Assembly: GCF_020404765.1 (NCBI RefSeq)
Contig: NZ_JAIVEM010000087.1
Coordinates: 1 to 54,674, forward strand
Direction of reading: 5' to 3'
DNA: 54,674 nt
From: Paenibacillus sp. BJ-4
GTDB taxonomy: Bacteria > Bacillota > Bacilli > Paenibacillales > Paenibacillaceae
The translations under genes and the position numbers were made by a program. The notes under the pieces were generated by a model. It made no database searches. It had not been told where the DNA came from and saw only the letters and a list, made by a program, of their open reading frames with translations. Of the stretch, positions 44,240-54,571 are shown piece after piece; within the stretch, counting starts at the first letter, position 1, and each line of letters opens with the position of its first letter.

Positions 44240-45958
44240 ATGCGTGCTTTTCATCTTACTGAAGACGGATCTATCGAAACCAAATTAACTGGAAAAGATC
44301 TGCTCGCCAATCCGCTGTTGAATAAGGGAGTAGCTTTTACTCTTGAAGAACGGCAACAGCTTGGACTTGACGGTCTGCTCCCTCCTACCATATTAACCAT
44401 TGAGGAGCAGGTTCAACGGGTATATGAGCAATTCCAGAGCCAACCGGACAATTTACGCAAAAATGTTGCGTTAAATGATCTGTTTAATCGAAATACCGTC
44501 CTGTACTATCGTTTGCTCTCCGAGCATCTAAGCGAAATGCTTCCAATTGTTTATACGCCAACGGTTGGTCAGGCTATACAGGAATACAGCCATGAATATC
44601 ACAAACCCGGGGGTATGTATTTATCGATTGATAATCTCGCAGGAATTAATGAAGCTTTTAAAAACTTGAACCTGGAACCTGATGATATCGATCTCATCGT
44701 AGCCACAGATTCCGAAAGTATTTTGGGTATTGGTGACTGGGGAGTCGGGGGAATTAACATATCCATCGGTAAGCTTGCTGTTTATACAGCCGCTGCGGGA
44801 ATCGACCCTAGCCGGGTACTGGCAGTCGTTCTTGATGCAGGTACAAACAACGAAAAACTGCTGGAAGACCCTCTATATATGGGGAACCGTCATAGACGTG
44901 TTCGTGGAGAGCAATATGACCAATTTATTGACACCTATGTTCAAACTGCGCTCTCTTATTTCCCGAATGCTTTGTTGCACTGGGAAGATTTGGGCAATGT
45001 TAATGCGCGCAACATTATCAACAAATATGGAAGCCGTATTTTGACATTCAATGATGATATTCAAGGTACTGGCGCAGTTACGCTCGCAGGTGTGATGTCC
45101 GGTGTTCAATTGTCTGGAATCCCGCTGAGCAAGCATCGAGTTTTAGTCTTTGGTCCAGGAGCTGCCGGTATCGGTAATGCAGATCAAATTAGTGCAGCCA
45201 TGATGCTGGAAGGACTGTCGGAAACCGAAGCAAAGCGCAGCTTCTGGGCTTATGATTACCGCGGTCTGCTTACCAATGAAACGGAGGGACTTTTCCCGTT
45301 CCAGGTTCCTTATGTACGAGATGCCGAAGAATGCCGCGACTGGGAACATGCTGAAGATGGCAAAATCCCTCTGTTGGAAGTCGTTCGCCGTGTGAAACCG
45401 ACGATTATGATCGGAACCTCCGGTGTTGCCGGGGCATTTAGTGAGGAAATTGTGAAAGAGATGGCCAAGCATACCGAACGTCCAATTATTATGCCTATGT
45501 CCAATCCGACTCCACTGGCTGAAGCAACCCCGCAAGACTTGATCCGTTGGACTGAGGGAAAAGCACTTATTGCCACGGGAAGTCCTTTTGAGCCGGTAAT
45601 CTATAACAATATCAAGTTTGAAATCGGACAATCCAACAACGCTTTCGTATTCCCGGGTCTTGGTCTTGGCGCAATCGTAGTAAAATCGAAAATGATTACA
45701 GACAGCATGTTTGCCGCTGCTGCCCATGCAGTAGCTAGAATGGTTGATTTGTCACAGCCTGGAGCTTCCCTGCTTCCAAAAATCAGCGAACTGCGAGAAG
45801 TATCTGAAGCTGTAGCCGTAGCTGTAGCCAATGCAGCAGTTCAGGATGGAGTAGCACGTCATCAGCCGGATGATATTGCACGAGCGGTTCGGGATGCAAT
45901 GTGGGATTGCAATTATAAACCCATCAAACAGTATGGTCAGGAAGCAGTCTTGGTTTAA
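44240..45958 (+). CDS. NAD-dependent malic enzyme (MaeA/MalS type)
   Basis: A 572-residue large-type malic enzyme, malate to pyruvate plus CO2. Visible motifs are [20 protein letters not shown] near 105, [17 protein letters not shown], the metal-binding [15 protein letters not shown] (Asp-Asp near 275), the NAD site [15 protein letters not shown], and [20 protein letters not shown] precedes the ATG. It is followed by an AEC-type permease, as in Bacillus malate-use operons (maeA/maeN, mleA-like), so it probably serves growth on malate. A long AT-rich upstream region has paired palindromes. Confidence 0.95.
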   Translation: MRAFHLTEDGSIETKLTGKDLLANPLLNKGVAFTLEERQQLGLDGLLPPTILTIEEQVQRVYEQFQSQPDNLRKNVALNDLFNRNTVLYYRLLSEHLSEMLPIVYTPTVGQAIQEYSHEYHKPGGMYLSIDNLAGINEAFKNLNLEPDDIDLIVATDSESILGIGDWGVGGINISIGKLAVYTAAAGIDPSRVLAVVLDAGTNNEKLLEDPLYMGNRHRRVRGEQYDQFIDTYVQTALSYFPNALLHWEDLGNVNARNIINKYGSRILTFNDDIQGTGAVTLAGVMSGVQLSGIPLSKHRVLVFGPGAAGIGNADQISAAMMLEGLSETEAKRSFWAYDYRGLLTNETEGLFPFQVPYVRDAEECRDWEHAEDGKIPLLEVVRRVKPTIMIGTSGVAGAFSEEIVKEMAKHTERPIIMPMSNPTPLAEATPQDLIRWTEGKALIATGSPFEPVIYNNIKFEIGQSNNAFVFPGLGLGAIVVKSKMITDSMFAAAAHAVARMVDLSQPGASLLPKISELREVSEAVAVAVANAAVQDGVARHQPDDIARAVRDAMWDCNYKPIKQYGQEAVLV

Positions 45959-46014
45959 AAAATAGCGAACAGCATCAAGTTGTACTTGCATACAAGCAAA
46001 GTAATTATTTAACT

Positions 46015-46044
46015 GATGTCCGCCATTTTTGGCGGACATCTTTA
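46015..46044 (+). terminator. intercistronic hairpin between malic enzyme and permease
   Basis: A perfect 10-bp stem GATGTCCGCC/GGCGGACATC with a six-base loop, followed by TTTATT and then the permease ribosome site. It could be a partial terminator that lowers permease expression or a 3'-end stabiliser. Confidence 0.65.
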
Positions 46045-46058
46045 TTGGAGGCGACATT

Positions 46059-47018
46059 ATGGCTACAGGTCATATCTTTATTATCTTAATTCCTATTTTT
46101 TTTGTCATTTTAATTGGTTATTTGGCAGGATTGTTTAAGGCGTTTAATCCTGCTTCTTCGAAAGGATTAAATACATTAGTGACCAAATTTGCTCTACCTG
46201 CACACTTGTTTATTGGTATTACGACGACACCAAGAGAAACGTTGATTCAAAAGTGGCCCTTTCTTGTCGCTCTGCTTCTTGGTATAATCGGTTTTTATAT
46301 TGTATTGCTCGTAGTATATCGCTTATTCGCCAAAAAAGGCTTGACTGAATCCTCCATGTTCGCATTGAATTCAACACAGCCCTCGTTTGCATTCATGGGG
46401 ATTCCGGTTCTGGGAAGCTTGTTCGGAAGCGCCGCAGTCGCTATCCCGATTGCAATTACCGGTATCGTCGTTAATGCAATTCTTGATCCGCTTGCAAGTA
46501 TTTTGGGAACGGTCGGCCAACGCAAAACAACAGAATCAGACGAAACTAAAGGCCACTTATTTAAAGTCACTATGAAGTCAGTCCTTCATGGACTCAGCGA
46601 ACCGCTTGCCTGTGTGCCTTTGATCGGTGTCGTGCTTACTCTATGCGGATTTCAAGCTCCAAAGCTACTGCAATCGATGTTTGATCAAATCGGCAATATT
46701 ACTGCCGGTACAGCTCTGTTTGCCATCGGGGTAACCATCGGTATCAAAAAGATTACATTCAGTCCAAAAGCCCTTAGCATCGCTGTGCTGAAAGCCATCG
46801 TGATGCCTATTGTTATGTTGGGTATTGCTGTTCTGGTAGGATTAACCCATGAAGATGTAACCAAGGCTGTACTGCTTGTCGCTTTTCCCGGCTCAGCAGT
46901 TGCCGCTATGATCGCTACCCGTTATGAAACACTGGAAACGGAAGCAGCATCTTCTTTTGTCATTAGCTCAGTATTATCACTTATTTCACTCCCGCTGCTC
47001 ATTTCACTTCTTGTATAA
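46059..47018 (+). CDS. AEC-family transporter (auxin efflux carrier / malate permease type)
   Basis: About 319 residues with ten hydrophobic segments in two halves. The N-terminal half has LNTLVTKFALPAHLFIGI, the conserved family element before the broken helix; the middle has STQPSFAFMGIPVLGSLFG, and the C-terminal half has AKAVLLVAFPGSAVAAMIA. ATG 46059 follows GGAGG by eight bases; the ten upstream codons lie in the hairpin. Position after malic enzyme supports transport of malate or a related acid (MleP-like), by inference. Confidence 0.9.
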   Translation: MATGHIFIILIPIFFVILIGYLAGLFKAFNPASSKGLNTLVTKFALPAHLFIGITTTPRETLIQKWPFLVALLLGIIGFYIVLLVVYRLFAKKGLTESSMFALNSTQPSFAFMGIPVLGSLFGSAAVAIPIAITGIVVNAILDPLASILGTVGQRKTTESDETKGHLFKVTMKSVLHGLSEPLACVPLIGVVLTLCGFQAPKLLQSMFDQIGNITAGTALFAIGVTIGIKKITFSPKALSIAVLKAIVMPIVMLGIAVLVGLTHEDVTKAVLLVAFPGSAVAAMIATRYETLETEAASSFVISSVLSLISLPLLISLLV

Positions 47019-47190
47019 TGACAGGAACTTTATAACTCTCAGCGAGATACAGGTTAAATATAATGATTTGGGCATCCGTTTGCTCTCATTTATCTTACTT
47101 TTTAAATATTGTCCAAACAATAAAGCAATTCAACTATATTTTTACTATATTTATGAGTTGGAAAATAGCATAACACTCCGTTTTACCGAC

Positions 47191-47240
47191 AAGCGGCGGC
47201 CTCACAGCTTTATTCCATGGTGGTCGCCGCTTTTTATTTT
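47191..47240 (+). terminator. terminator after AEC permease
   Basis: An 11-bp stem (AAGCGGCGGCC with GGTCGCCGCTT, one G-U), followed by TTTTTATTTTT. It closes the malic enzyme-permease unit about 170 bases after the stop. The rest of the 440-base gap before the chemoreceptor shows no gene. Confidence 0.85.
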
Positions 47241-47458
47241 TATTAATTTTCCCATACGAGTCCGTTCCCCTTATTACCCATTTTTCCCATATTAATTGAA
47301 CATCTAGCCTTTGTCGTTTTTTGTCATAATCATCATCAATAAGCAGTCAATATACCCCAACTTTAATAAATAGCTAACATTTAGAAAGGAAGTTGACGAA
47401 ATATATAAGGGATAGATGTACCGAAGCATTAAAATATAAATCAAAGGAGAAGAAACAC

Positions 47459-49222
47459 GTGAAAAATTTGAAGTGGAGCACTATGTCCTTTTTTGGTAAA
47501 AATCTATTAATTTCTTTTATCAACATCGTTTTAATAGGTGCTATTCTCATCACATCCAGCTGTATTCTTCAAGAGAATATTCTGACCACCCAGTTGCAAG
47601 ATCAGGTTAAAGTGCTGACCAAAAAATGGGCAAATGATGTTGACAAAGCAAAAATACAACAAGCATTGAGTGAAAAAGATTATAACGGCTCTGCTCAACA
47701 GGATTTACGCAAATTTCTCGATTCTATTCACACGTTTTATCCTAATGTTGCCCAAGCTTACATATTTGGCACAGAATTAAAAGAAGGAAATCAAACCTCC
47801 GTTATTAGCATTCCTACTAACTTAGTTCAATCTTTCCAGGACTCGAAGCTGAATATTGGTGATATGTATACCCTTCCTGATGCAAATGTGAAAGCTGTAA
47901 ATGAAATGCTTCAATCCAAACAATCGGCGTTGAGCAGCTTTTACACTGACGATTTTGGAATATGGACTACCATTGTTTACCCAATTACAGATGATAGCGG
48001 TAATATCACAAGTGCCATTTACTTTGACGTAGACGCGAGCTCTGTACCTGCCGGACTTCATAAGTTAATTGTCTATGCTGCATCCCTACTCATTCTGTTC
48101 CTTGCTATCTTCTTAACGATTCAATATCTGCTAGTCAAACGTACGCTCTCCCCGATTCGTAGCTTGATGAAGGGCATTGAGGAAGTCAGCGAGGGGAATC
48201 TGGATGTAAAAATCAAGACAGGTCTGGACGATCTTGGCATCATCAATCAAAAGTTTAATACCATGATCAAACGCATTAACGATACAATGGTAAAAGTTCA
48301 GGATACAACCCAGGAAGTTACGGAATCAGCTCAGGAATTACTAAGTATTAGCGAGCAAAATAGTGCAAATACGAACGTTATTAACAATAATATGAAAGAG
48401 ATTTCCCAAGGAATTGAAGCGCAAACCCATGCTGCAATTGAAAGCTCCCGGGCCATGAATGAAATGTCTACGGTCGTTCAGACGATTGCTGGAAGCTCCT
48501 CCTCTGTGGCAGATGAAGCTTATTCTATGGAGAAACGCTCTGTTGAAGGTAATCAGGTAGTGCAAAGGGTTTCCGCTCAGATGGCTTCCATTTCCAGCTC
48601 GATGGAAAAAACCTTTGTCTCCATTAATGCACTGCAAAGCCGTTCCAACGAAATCAGCAACATCGTAAACATCATCACTGGCATCGCCAGCCAAACCAAT
48701 CTACTTGCACTGAACGCCTCCATTGAAGCTGCCAGAGTTGGTGAAGAAGGTAAAGGCTTTGCTGTCGTCGCGGGAGAAGTACGAAATTTGGCTGAACAAT
48801 CCCAAGAGTCTGCCAGACAAATCGCCGAGCTGATTGAGGAAATTCAAAAAGAAATTGGGCAAACCGTAGAAGGTGTCAGCCTCGGCTCGAAGGAGGTCCA
48901 AATCGGACTGGAGGTAACCAAACAGACGGGTGAAATGTTCTCGGAGATTTTAAATGCCGCCAATAAAGTATCGTCACAAATTCAAGAGGTTTCCAGTGCA
49001 ACGGAACAGATTTCAGCCAGTACACAGGAAATGACAGCAACCTCGGACGAGTTATCTTCCACGATCGGCAAAACATCGGACAGCAGCAAACAAATTGAAC
49101 TTACGATCGGAGAACAGGCCCAATCCATGGTTTCCATCGTGAATGCCTCCGACAAGCTATCGTCGATGTCTCGCGAGTTGGAGGAGCTTATTTCATTCTT
49201 TAAAGTCGACCGAAAAGCCTAA
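47459..49222 (+). CDS. methyl-accepting chemotaxis protein
   Basis: About 587 residues from GTG 47459, which has AAAGGAG nine bases upstream; the longer frame to 47393 lacks a site. TM1 is near residues 14-36, an extracytoplasmic sensor spans about 37-200 ([19 protein letters not shown], single-Cache-like pattern), and TM2 is near 205-225. HAMP follows ([20 protein letters not shown]), then a long signalling coiled coil with the hairpin tip [20 protein letters not shown]. There is no C-terminal CheR-tether pentapeptide. It lies behind the malate genes, so a dicarboxylate or related ligand is a guess. Confidence 0.93.
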   Translation: MKNLKWSTMSFFGKNLLISFINIVLIGAILITSSCILQENILTTQLQDQVKVLTKKWANDVDKAKIQQALSEKDYNGSAQQDLRKFLDSIHTFYPNVAQAYIFGTELKEGNQTSVISIPTNLVQSFQDSKLNIGDMYTLPDANVKAVNEMLQSKQSALSSFYTDDFGIWTTIVYPITDDSGNITSAIYFDVDASSVPAGLHKLIVYAASLLILFLAIFLTIQYLLVKRTLSPIRSLMKGIEEVSEGNLDVKIKTGLDDLGIINQKFNTMIKRINDTMVKVQDTTQEVTESAQELLSISEQNSANTNVINNNMKEISQGIEAQTHAAIESSRAMNEMSTVVQTIAGSSSSVADEAYSMEKRSVEGNQVVQRVSAQMASISSSMEKTFVSINALQSRSNEISNIVNIITGIASQTNLLALNASIEAARVGEEGKGFAVVAGEVRNLAEQSQESARQIAELIEEIQKEIGQTVEGVSLGSKEVQIGLEVTKQTGEMFSEILNAANKVSSQIQEVSSATEQISASTQEMTATSDELSSTIGKTSDSSKQIELTIGEQAQSMVSIVNASDKLSSMSRELEELISFFKVDRKA

Positions 49223-49259
49223 GCTTGTAGCCTCTATTCATAAGTCATAGATAACAATC

Positions 49260-49300
49260 AAGAACCTCTATTCTGCATAACATGCGAATTAGAGGTTCTT
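49260..49300. terminator. bidirectional terminator between MCP and ganB
   Basis: A perfect 11-bp stem AAGAACCTCTA/TAGAGGTTCTT with a 19-base loop, between convergent genes. T-runs are short on both sides. Confidence 0.7.
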
Positions 49301-49319
49301 TGGCATTCTTGTAATTAGT

Positions 49320-50372
49320 TTAGTTTAAAAATCCTTCCAATGCTGAGGTTGGCTTTCCGTCAGCCTGCCAAGCACCTTTGTTGTAGCCCTTATTGTAACC
49401 CGGGGTTGCAGCCGGTTCCCAATAAAATACCCCTGCACCTTTACCGCCCCCGATGTTTCGAACCTTCGTTTTGATAGCGGCAATAAAAGCCTTGGAAGCT
49501 GCAGGTTCATTATAATCCATCCCGATTTCACTGATAACAATACCTTTACCGTATTTTGCAATGAGGCTATTGGCATTGGTAATCGTCTGGTCCACCTTAC
49601 CCTGCCAGTCAGAAGGAGACGGATACAGAGACAGCCCGATGAGGTCAAACTGGGCTCCATTGTCAATCAGCCCACCGATATTCCAGTTTAACGTAGAACC
49701 ATTATCCCCGTTAGCCAAATGTACGATCGTCTTGGTGCTGCTGCTTACTGATTTTACAGCGTTATTGCCTGTGTTGACGAGCCATGCATAGTTTTTCATA
49801 TTCACTGAGGCTTTACCGTCATCCCATAGCATTCCATTGTTCGTCTCATTGCCGATCTGCACCCAATCTGGTGTCACGCCCTTGCTTTTCATTGTGTTCA
49901 TAACATAGACAGTGTGGGACCAGACTGCATCCATAAGTTGTGTAAATGTTAAATTACGCCATGCGTAAGGCTTGTTCTGCTGCCCTGGATCAGCCCAGGA
50001 ATCGCTATAATGCAAGGTCAGCATAACGCTCATGCCCAATTTCTTGGCCCGCTGCGCCAGTTCTGCCGCCTTTTCAGCATTCATGTATCCGCTTGCATAA
50101 TCCTTCATGTCAGGGTTTACCCACACGCGGATGCGAACCGAATTGATCTGATAATCGTCCCGTAAAATTTGCAGTACATCCCGGCGAACCCCATTTTTAT
50201 CCTTCCAGGTCATTCCTTGTGCTTCCATTCCGGCTACCCAGCTGATATCAGCTCCTTTGGCAAAAGCAGGGGCGGCTGAAGCCGTCCCCAACCCTGCGGA
50301 GCCGAACGGGTACAAAATACTGGATAACAAAATCAACACCGCAAATAGTATAGTTCGGTTACTTGTTTTCAT
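49320..50372 (-). CDS. ganB: arabinogalactan endo-beta-1,4-galactanase (GH53), secreted
   Basis: A 350-residue enzyme with a signal peptide (positive start, long hydrophobic stretch, cleavage after TASAAPA near 34-37). The GH53 acid/base Glu is in DWVQIGNETNNGMLW and the nucleophile Glu in GIVISEIGMDYNEP. GADISWVAGMEAQG, SVRIRVWVNP and LTLHYSDSWADPGQQ are family motifs. It cuts beta-1,4-galactan of pectin to oligosaccharides outside the cell. It is the last gene of an operon with GH42 beta-galactosidase and two permeases. Confidence 0.96.
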   Translation of the reverse strand: MKTSNRTILFAVLILLSSILYPFGSAGLGTASAAPAFAKGADISWVAGMEAQGMTWKDKNGVRRDVLQILRDDYQINSVRIRVWVNPDMKDYASGYMNAEKAAELAQRAKKLGMSVMLTLHYSDSWADPGQQNKPYAWRNLTFTQLMDAVWSHTVYVMNTMKSKGVTPDWVQIGNETNNGMLWDDGKASVNMKNYAWLVNTGNNAVKSVSSSTKTIVHLANGDNGSTLNWNIGGLIDNGAQFDLIGLSLYPSPSDWQGKVDQTITNANSLIAKYGKGIVISEIGMDYNEPAASKAFIAAIKTKVRNIGGGKGAGVFYWEPAATPGYNKGYNKGAWQADGKPTSALEGFLN

Positions 50373-50429
50373 AAGTCATCTCCTCAACTTGAATTTTGTA
50401 CTCGCCTTCTTTTTTTGAGTTCTTCCAGT

Positions 50430-52529
50430 TTATACAACTCCTGATTGTTTTCGGTCTGTCTTGAGAACCTTAACAGCATAGTCATTCAATCGAAGCTTGC
50501 CGTCTTCAATCACACGATTTTCCAGCATATCCACATAGATTCGTCCATCCAGTGCAATTTCTTGCGACTCATGAGTAAAATTCAATACAAAAATATAATC
50601 GTGAACTCCGTCAGTACGAATCGACGTATTTACTCCATGCGGCAACTTGACATTGAGCGCTTTACTGATTCCTTCACCATCAATCAAGCTTCTGTAAAAA
50701 TGACTGTTGAACGATCCTGTGTTGCGTGAAGCGATGTAATAAGCTTTTCCCTGTCCCAAACGGTTCACCGTCAAGGCTGGACGTCCCGCATAAAAGTCTG
50801 AACCGTATACAGCCAGCACCTCTGCACCTTCGGTATGAATAAGATCGCACAGTTCTACAGCCTCATACTCTCCGCGCAAATCCAACTCATTGCCCTCAAT
50901 CGGCATAATCCGATTTCGGTCGTGATCGTGCAGCCCGTCGATCTCTTCCGACCAAATTCCCAATGTCTTGCGAAGCGGCCCCGGAAAGCCTCCAAGGAAG
51001 CACAAATCATGTTCATCCACAATACCGGACCAATAGGTTGCTACAAAAATGCCACCGCTTTCAACAAACTTTTGAATTCGCTCGCCTACACCGCTGCGTA
51101 CCATATATAGCATTGGAGCTACCACAAGTTTGTATTTGGAGAAATCTGCATCCATATGAATGACATCTACAGGCACACCCTGCTCCCACAAAGCCAAATA
51201 ATGTGCTTCGGCAGTCTCCTCATATTTTACACCTTTATTACGTGGCCCTTGTGAGTCGTTGACTGCCCAGCGGTTCTCCCAGTCAAAAATAACTGCAGCC
51301 TCCGCAGGCACAGATGTACCGATAACCTCCTCCAATTTTTCCAGTGCACTGCCGACCTCTGTCACATCCCCGAATACCCGAGTGTGCTCATGTCCGACAT
51401 GATCGACGACTGCACCGTGCAGCTTTTCACTTGAACCGCGACTTTTCCGCCACTGGAAATATTGCACTGTGTCCGACCCGTGTGCCACAGCCTGTAAAGA
51501 CGATAGCAGATGCATTCCCGGCCGCTTTAGCTTGCTAACATCTTGCCAGTTCGTCAAACTCGGTGTACTTTCCATGAGCATCCAAGGCTTGCCTCCCTTG
51601 ATTGAACGAATAATATCGTGCATCATGGCCACTCTCGCAGCCTGACGGCTCTCATCACCTCCCCGATCATGCCACGTCGGATAGCTGTCCCAGGATATCA
51701 CATCCAGTAAATCAGCAAACTTCCAATAATTCAGCCCTTCAAAAAACTCCATTAGATTGGTCGTGACCGGAAGTTCCGGGTTCGCTGCCTTGAGTGGCAC
51801 AATCTCGTGTTTGATAAAATCTGCGGTCTGATCGGTCACAAACCGTCTCCAGTCCAAATTCATAGCATGAACCTGCGTTTCACCGTGAGGGGCCGGAGAC
51901 TCGATTTGGCTCCAATCCGTAATTGTATGACTCCAGAAGGTCGTCCACCATGCGTGATTAAGCTTATCCAGTGTGCCGTACTTATCCTTCACCCAAGTAC
52001 GAAACGCCTCCTGACAATATTCACAGTGACAATCCCCACCAAATTCGTTGGAAATATGCCAACCAATGACAGCCGGATGATTCGCATAGCGCTCGGCCAG
52101 CTTTGTATTCATGATGCCTACTTTTTCCCGGTATACAGGCGAGGTAGAACAGTGGTTATGGCGGAACCCGTGCAGGTTGCGAACACGGTTAGCCTCTACA
52201 CGCAGCACCTCTGGATATTTTTGTGACATCCAGGCCGGTCTAGCTCCACTAGGAGTAGCTAAAAACGCATAAATTCCGTTCTCGGCAAACGAATCCAGGA
52301 TGCGGTCCAGCCATTCAAACGTAAACACACCTTCCTCAGGCTCCAATGAAACCCATGAAAATATGCCGACGGACATCACGTTACATTTAGCCAGTTTCAT
52401 CAGCCGAATATCCTCTTTTAACACCTCGGGATAGTGCTGCCATTGCTCCGGATTATAATCCGCTCCATGAAGCATACGCGGAACTCGCTCACTGATTGGC
52501 GGGTATTTGAATATGTTTTGATTTGACAC
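50430..52529 (-). CDS. ganA: beta-galactosidase, GH42
   Basis: A 699-residue cytosolic enzyme, without a signal peptide, releasing galactose from imported galacto-oligosaccharides. It opens with PRMLHGADYNPEQW; the acid/base Glu is in GWHISNEFGGD and the nucleophile Glu in PWMLMESTPSLTNW. The zinc-type Cys cluster CHCEYC follows the acid/base site, with a fourth Cys earlier (HNHCS). The start is GTG 52529, with AAAGGAG ten bases upstream. It lies between ganB and the permeases on the same strand. Confidence 0.96.
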   Translation of the reverse strand: MSNQNIFKYPPISERVPRMLHGADYNPEQWQHYPEVLKEDIRLMKLAKCNVMSVGIFSWVSLEPEEGVFTFEWLDRILDSFAENGIYAFLATPSGARPAWMSQKYPEVLRVEANRVRNLHGFRHNHCSTSPVYREKVGIMNTKLAERYANHPAVIGWHISNEFGGDCHCEYCQEAFRTWVKDKYGTLDKLNHAWWTTFWSHTITDWSQIESPAPHGETQVHAMNLDWRRFVTDQTADFIKHEIVPLKAANPELPVTTNLMEFFEGLNYWKFADLLDVISWDSYPTWHDRGGDESRQAARVAMMHDIIRSIKGGKPWMLMESTPSLTNWQDVSKLKRPGMHLLSSLQAVAHGSDTVQYFQWRKSRGSSEKLHGAVVDHVGHEHTRVFGDVTEVGSALEKLEEVIGTSVPAEAAVIFDWENRWAVNDSQGPRNKGVKYEETAEAHYLALWEQGVPVDVIHMDADFSKYKLVVAPMLYMVRSGVGERIQKFVESGGIFVATYWSGIVDEHDLCFLGGFPGPLRKTLGIWSEEIDGLHDHDRNRIMPIEGNELDLRGEYEAVELCDLIHTEGAEVLAVYGSDFYAGRPALTVNRLGQGKAYYIASRNTGSFNSHFYRSLIDGEGISKALNVKLPHGVNTSIRTDGVHDYIFVLNFTHESQEIALDGRIYVDMLENRVIEDGKLRLNDYAVKVLKTDRKQSGVV

Positions 52530-52559
52530 TGTAAATCATCTCCTTTAAATTAATAAGGT

Positions 52560-53438
52560 TTACTCCTTGACAGAACCAAGTGTCATTCCTTTAACAAAAT
52601 ACTTCTGTAAAAATGGATATACAATAAGAATAGGCGCTGCACCAATAAAAATTTGCGCTGCATTCACTGTCGTTTGCGAGAGCAATTCCATCTCTTTGGG
52701 ACTCATACTCATGGAGCTCATGTCCTTCTGAATGATTACCGTTTGCAGGAATGTCGCCAGTGGATAATCCTTAGCATTGCTCAAATAGAGCAGACCATCA
52801 AACCATGAGTTCCAGTGAAATACCATACTAAACAACGCAATCGTCGCAATAGATGGCATGGATATCGGCAAAAATATACTAAACAAAGTCCGAAAATGGC
52901 CTGCCCCATCGATCAGTGCGGCCTCCTCCATCTCTTTGGGTATTCCTCTAAAAAAGTTCAACATGAGGATTACCAGAAATGTATTAACCGCGCCCGGCAA
53001 AACAAGTACCCAAAAGCTGTCCATGAGATGAATCTTTTGAATAACCATATAGAATGGAACCAGACCACCGTTAAAAATCATACTGAATACGAACAGCCAT
53101 GAATAGACGTTTCGGCTACGGAATACAGATGCTTCTTTTGAAAGTGGATAAGCCGCCAAGAAGGTAATTAGCAGCGTCAAGCCAGTTCCCAGCACGGTCC
53201 GGAGAACAGAAACCCAGATAGAGTGCAGAAAAATAGGATTATTCATCGTCTTTTTGTAGGCTTCTAATGAAAAATGCACCGGCCACAGTCCAACCAGATT
53301 GGCGTCTGCTGCTGATTTGGCGCTAAATGATACCGCCAATACATGAATCAGCGGAACGATACACATGATGGATAAAAATACAAGCAAACAAATATTAAAC
53401 ACATTGAAGATGCGATATGCCGTTGTTTTATGATACAT
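52560..53438 (-). CDS. carbohydrate ABC transporter permease (LplC/YtcP type)
   Basis: A 292-residue inner-membrane subunit with six hydrophobic segments and the EAA loop EEAALIDGAGHFRTLFSIFLP near residue 170. It ends with VKGMTLGSVKE, a typical YtcP-group end. GAGGGAGAG precedes the ATG. It pairs with the next permease to import an oligosaccharide, probably galacto-oligosaccharide from its operon partners. No ATPase is encoded here; such importers usually share an MsmX-type ATPase. Confidence 0.92.
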   Translation of the reverse strand: MYHKTTAYRIFNVFNICLLVFLSIMCIVPLIHVLAVSFSAKSAADANLVGLWPVHFSLEAYKKTMNNPIFLHSIWVSVLRTVLGTGLTLLITFLAAYPLSKEASVFRSRNVYSWLFVFSMIFNGGLVPFYMVIQKIHLMDSFWVLVLPGAVNTFLVILMLNFFRGIPKEMEEAALIDGAGHFRTLFSIFLPISMPSIATIALFSMVFHWNSWFDGLLYLSNAKDYPLATFLQTVIIQKDMSSMSMSPKEMELLSQTTVNAAQIFIGAAPILIVYPFLQKYFVKGMTLGSVKE

Positions 53439-53465
53439 GACTCTCCCTCTTTCAGCCTTGTGGAA

Positions 53466-54356
53466 TCAAAATATGCGGTAGCCTGCCCATTTGTATGCAA
53501 GTCGATAGGAAATCAGAATGAGAATCATACTGATGACAGATTTAAACAATCCGATGGCAGTAGCAAAACCCATTTCCCCGTTAATTAACGCTGTCCGATA
53601 GACAAACGTGTCAATAATATCGCCTTTTTGGTATACAAGTGGGTTGTAAAGGTTGAAAATCTGGTCAAAGCCGGCATTCAGGACATTGCCGAGTGCAAGT
53701 GTACCCACAACCACCACCATCGGAATCAGCGAAGGTACAGTAATATGCAGCGTCTGTCTCCAGCGGCTTGCCCCGTCCATCTCTGCTGCTTCATACAACG
53801 AAGGATTGATCCCCGCCAGTGCGGCTAGAAAAACAATGGTGTTGTAGCCAAACTCCTTCCATATATCTGATACGATTACGGTAAAGCGAAACCAGTTATT
53901 ATCTCCCAAAAAAAAGATGGGCTGGATTCCAAAGCTCCCAAGAATACGGTTCATAAAACCATCTGTAGCCAACAGGTCAACCAGAATCCCGCCCAAGATT
54001 ACCCACGACAGAAAGTGTGGCAGGTAAACCAGTGTCTGAATGGATCGCTGAAGTGCGACCTTGCGAATTTCATTCAATAGAATAGCGAAAACAAACGGAA
54101 CCAGCAGATTGAAAAACATCTTTAGTACCGCGATAATCAGTGTATTCCAGACGACTTGAAGACTGTCCTCCCGTTGGAACAAAAAGCGGAAATTATCCAA
54201 TCCAACCCACTCGGAACCGGTTATACCCAGCCAAGGTTTGTAATTTTGAAAGGCCATCACGATGCCGCCCATTGGAATGTAACTAAATACAATTAAAAAA
54301 ATGATGGCTGGCAGCAGCATGATATGAAATGGCCACGTACGTTGCAGACTTCTCAT
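53466..54356 (-). CDS. carbohydrate ABC transporter permease (LplB type)
   Basis: About 296 residues with six membrane segments. The periplasmic start GIVMAFQNYKPWLGI (then EWVGLDNFRFLF) and the EAA loop YEAAEMDGASRWRQTLHITVP mark the LplB group of the MalF-like family. ATG 54356 has AGGAGG eight bases upstream; 12 upstream codons are open but unsupported. It is the first visible gene of the gan operon. The expected substrate-binding protein gene is not upstream; an IS3-type element starts about 215 bases away. Confidence 0.92.
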   Translation of the reverse strand: MRSLQRTWPFHIMLLPAIIFLIVFSYIPMGGIVMAFQNYKPWLGITGSEWVGLDNFRFLFQREDSLQVVWNTLIIAVLKMFFNLLVPFVFAILLNEIRKVALQRSIQTLVYLPHFLSWVILGGILVDLLATDGFMNRILGSFGIQPIFFLGDNNWFRFTVIVSDIWKEFGYNTIVFLAALAGINPSLYEAAEMDGASRWRQTLHITVPSLIPMVVVVGTLALGNVLNAGFDQIFNLYNPLVYQKGDIIDTFVYRTALINGEMGFATAIGLFKSVISMILILISYRLAYKWAGYRIF

Positions 54357-54391
54357 TGCAGTTCCTCCTGTAACTCTCATGGTATACTTCA

Positions 54392-54418
54392 ATTATAGAA
54401 GCGTTCCTACGATCCCAA
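54392..54418 (-). promoter_or_regulatory. possible gan operon promoter
   Basis: TATAAT (54397-54392) on the minus strand, about 35 bases before the permease ATG, with TTGGGA 15 bases upstream. The short spacer makes the call weak. A GC-rich hairpin (AGGCTG/CAGCCT, 54550-54572) further upstream may be a terminator. Confidence 0.35.
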
Positions 54419-54571
54419 CAGTTCAAAAAACCAACATACATGGCACAAAAGCAATCATTTTTCAGTCTCGCCATGCGAATGAAAGTCTATCTCGCAGTCA
54501 AAAGATAACGCATTCATTTCCAATTTATTTCTGATGATCGGTATTAAAAAGGCTGCCCGTTTGGGACAGCC

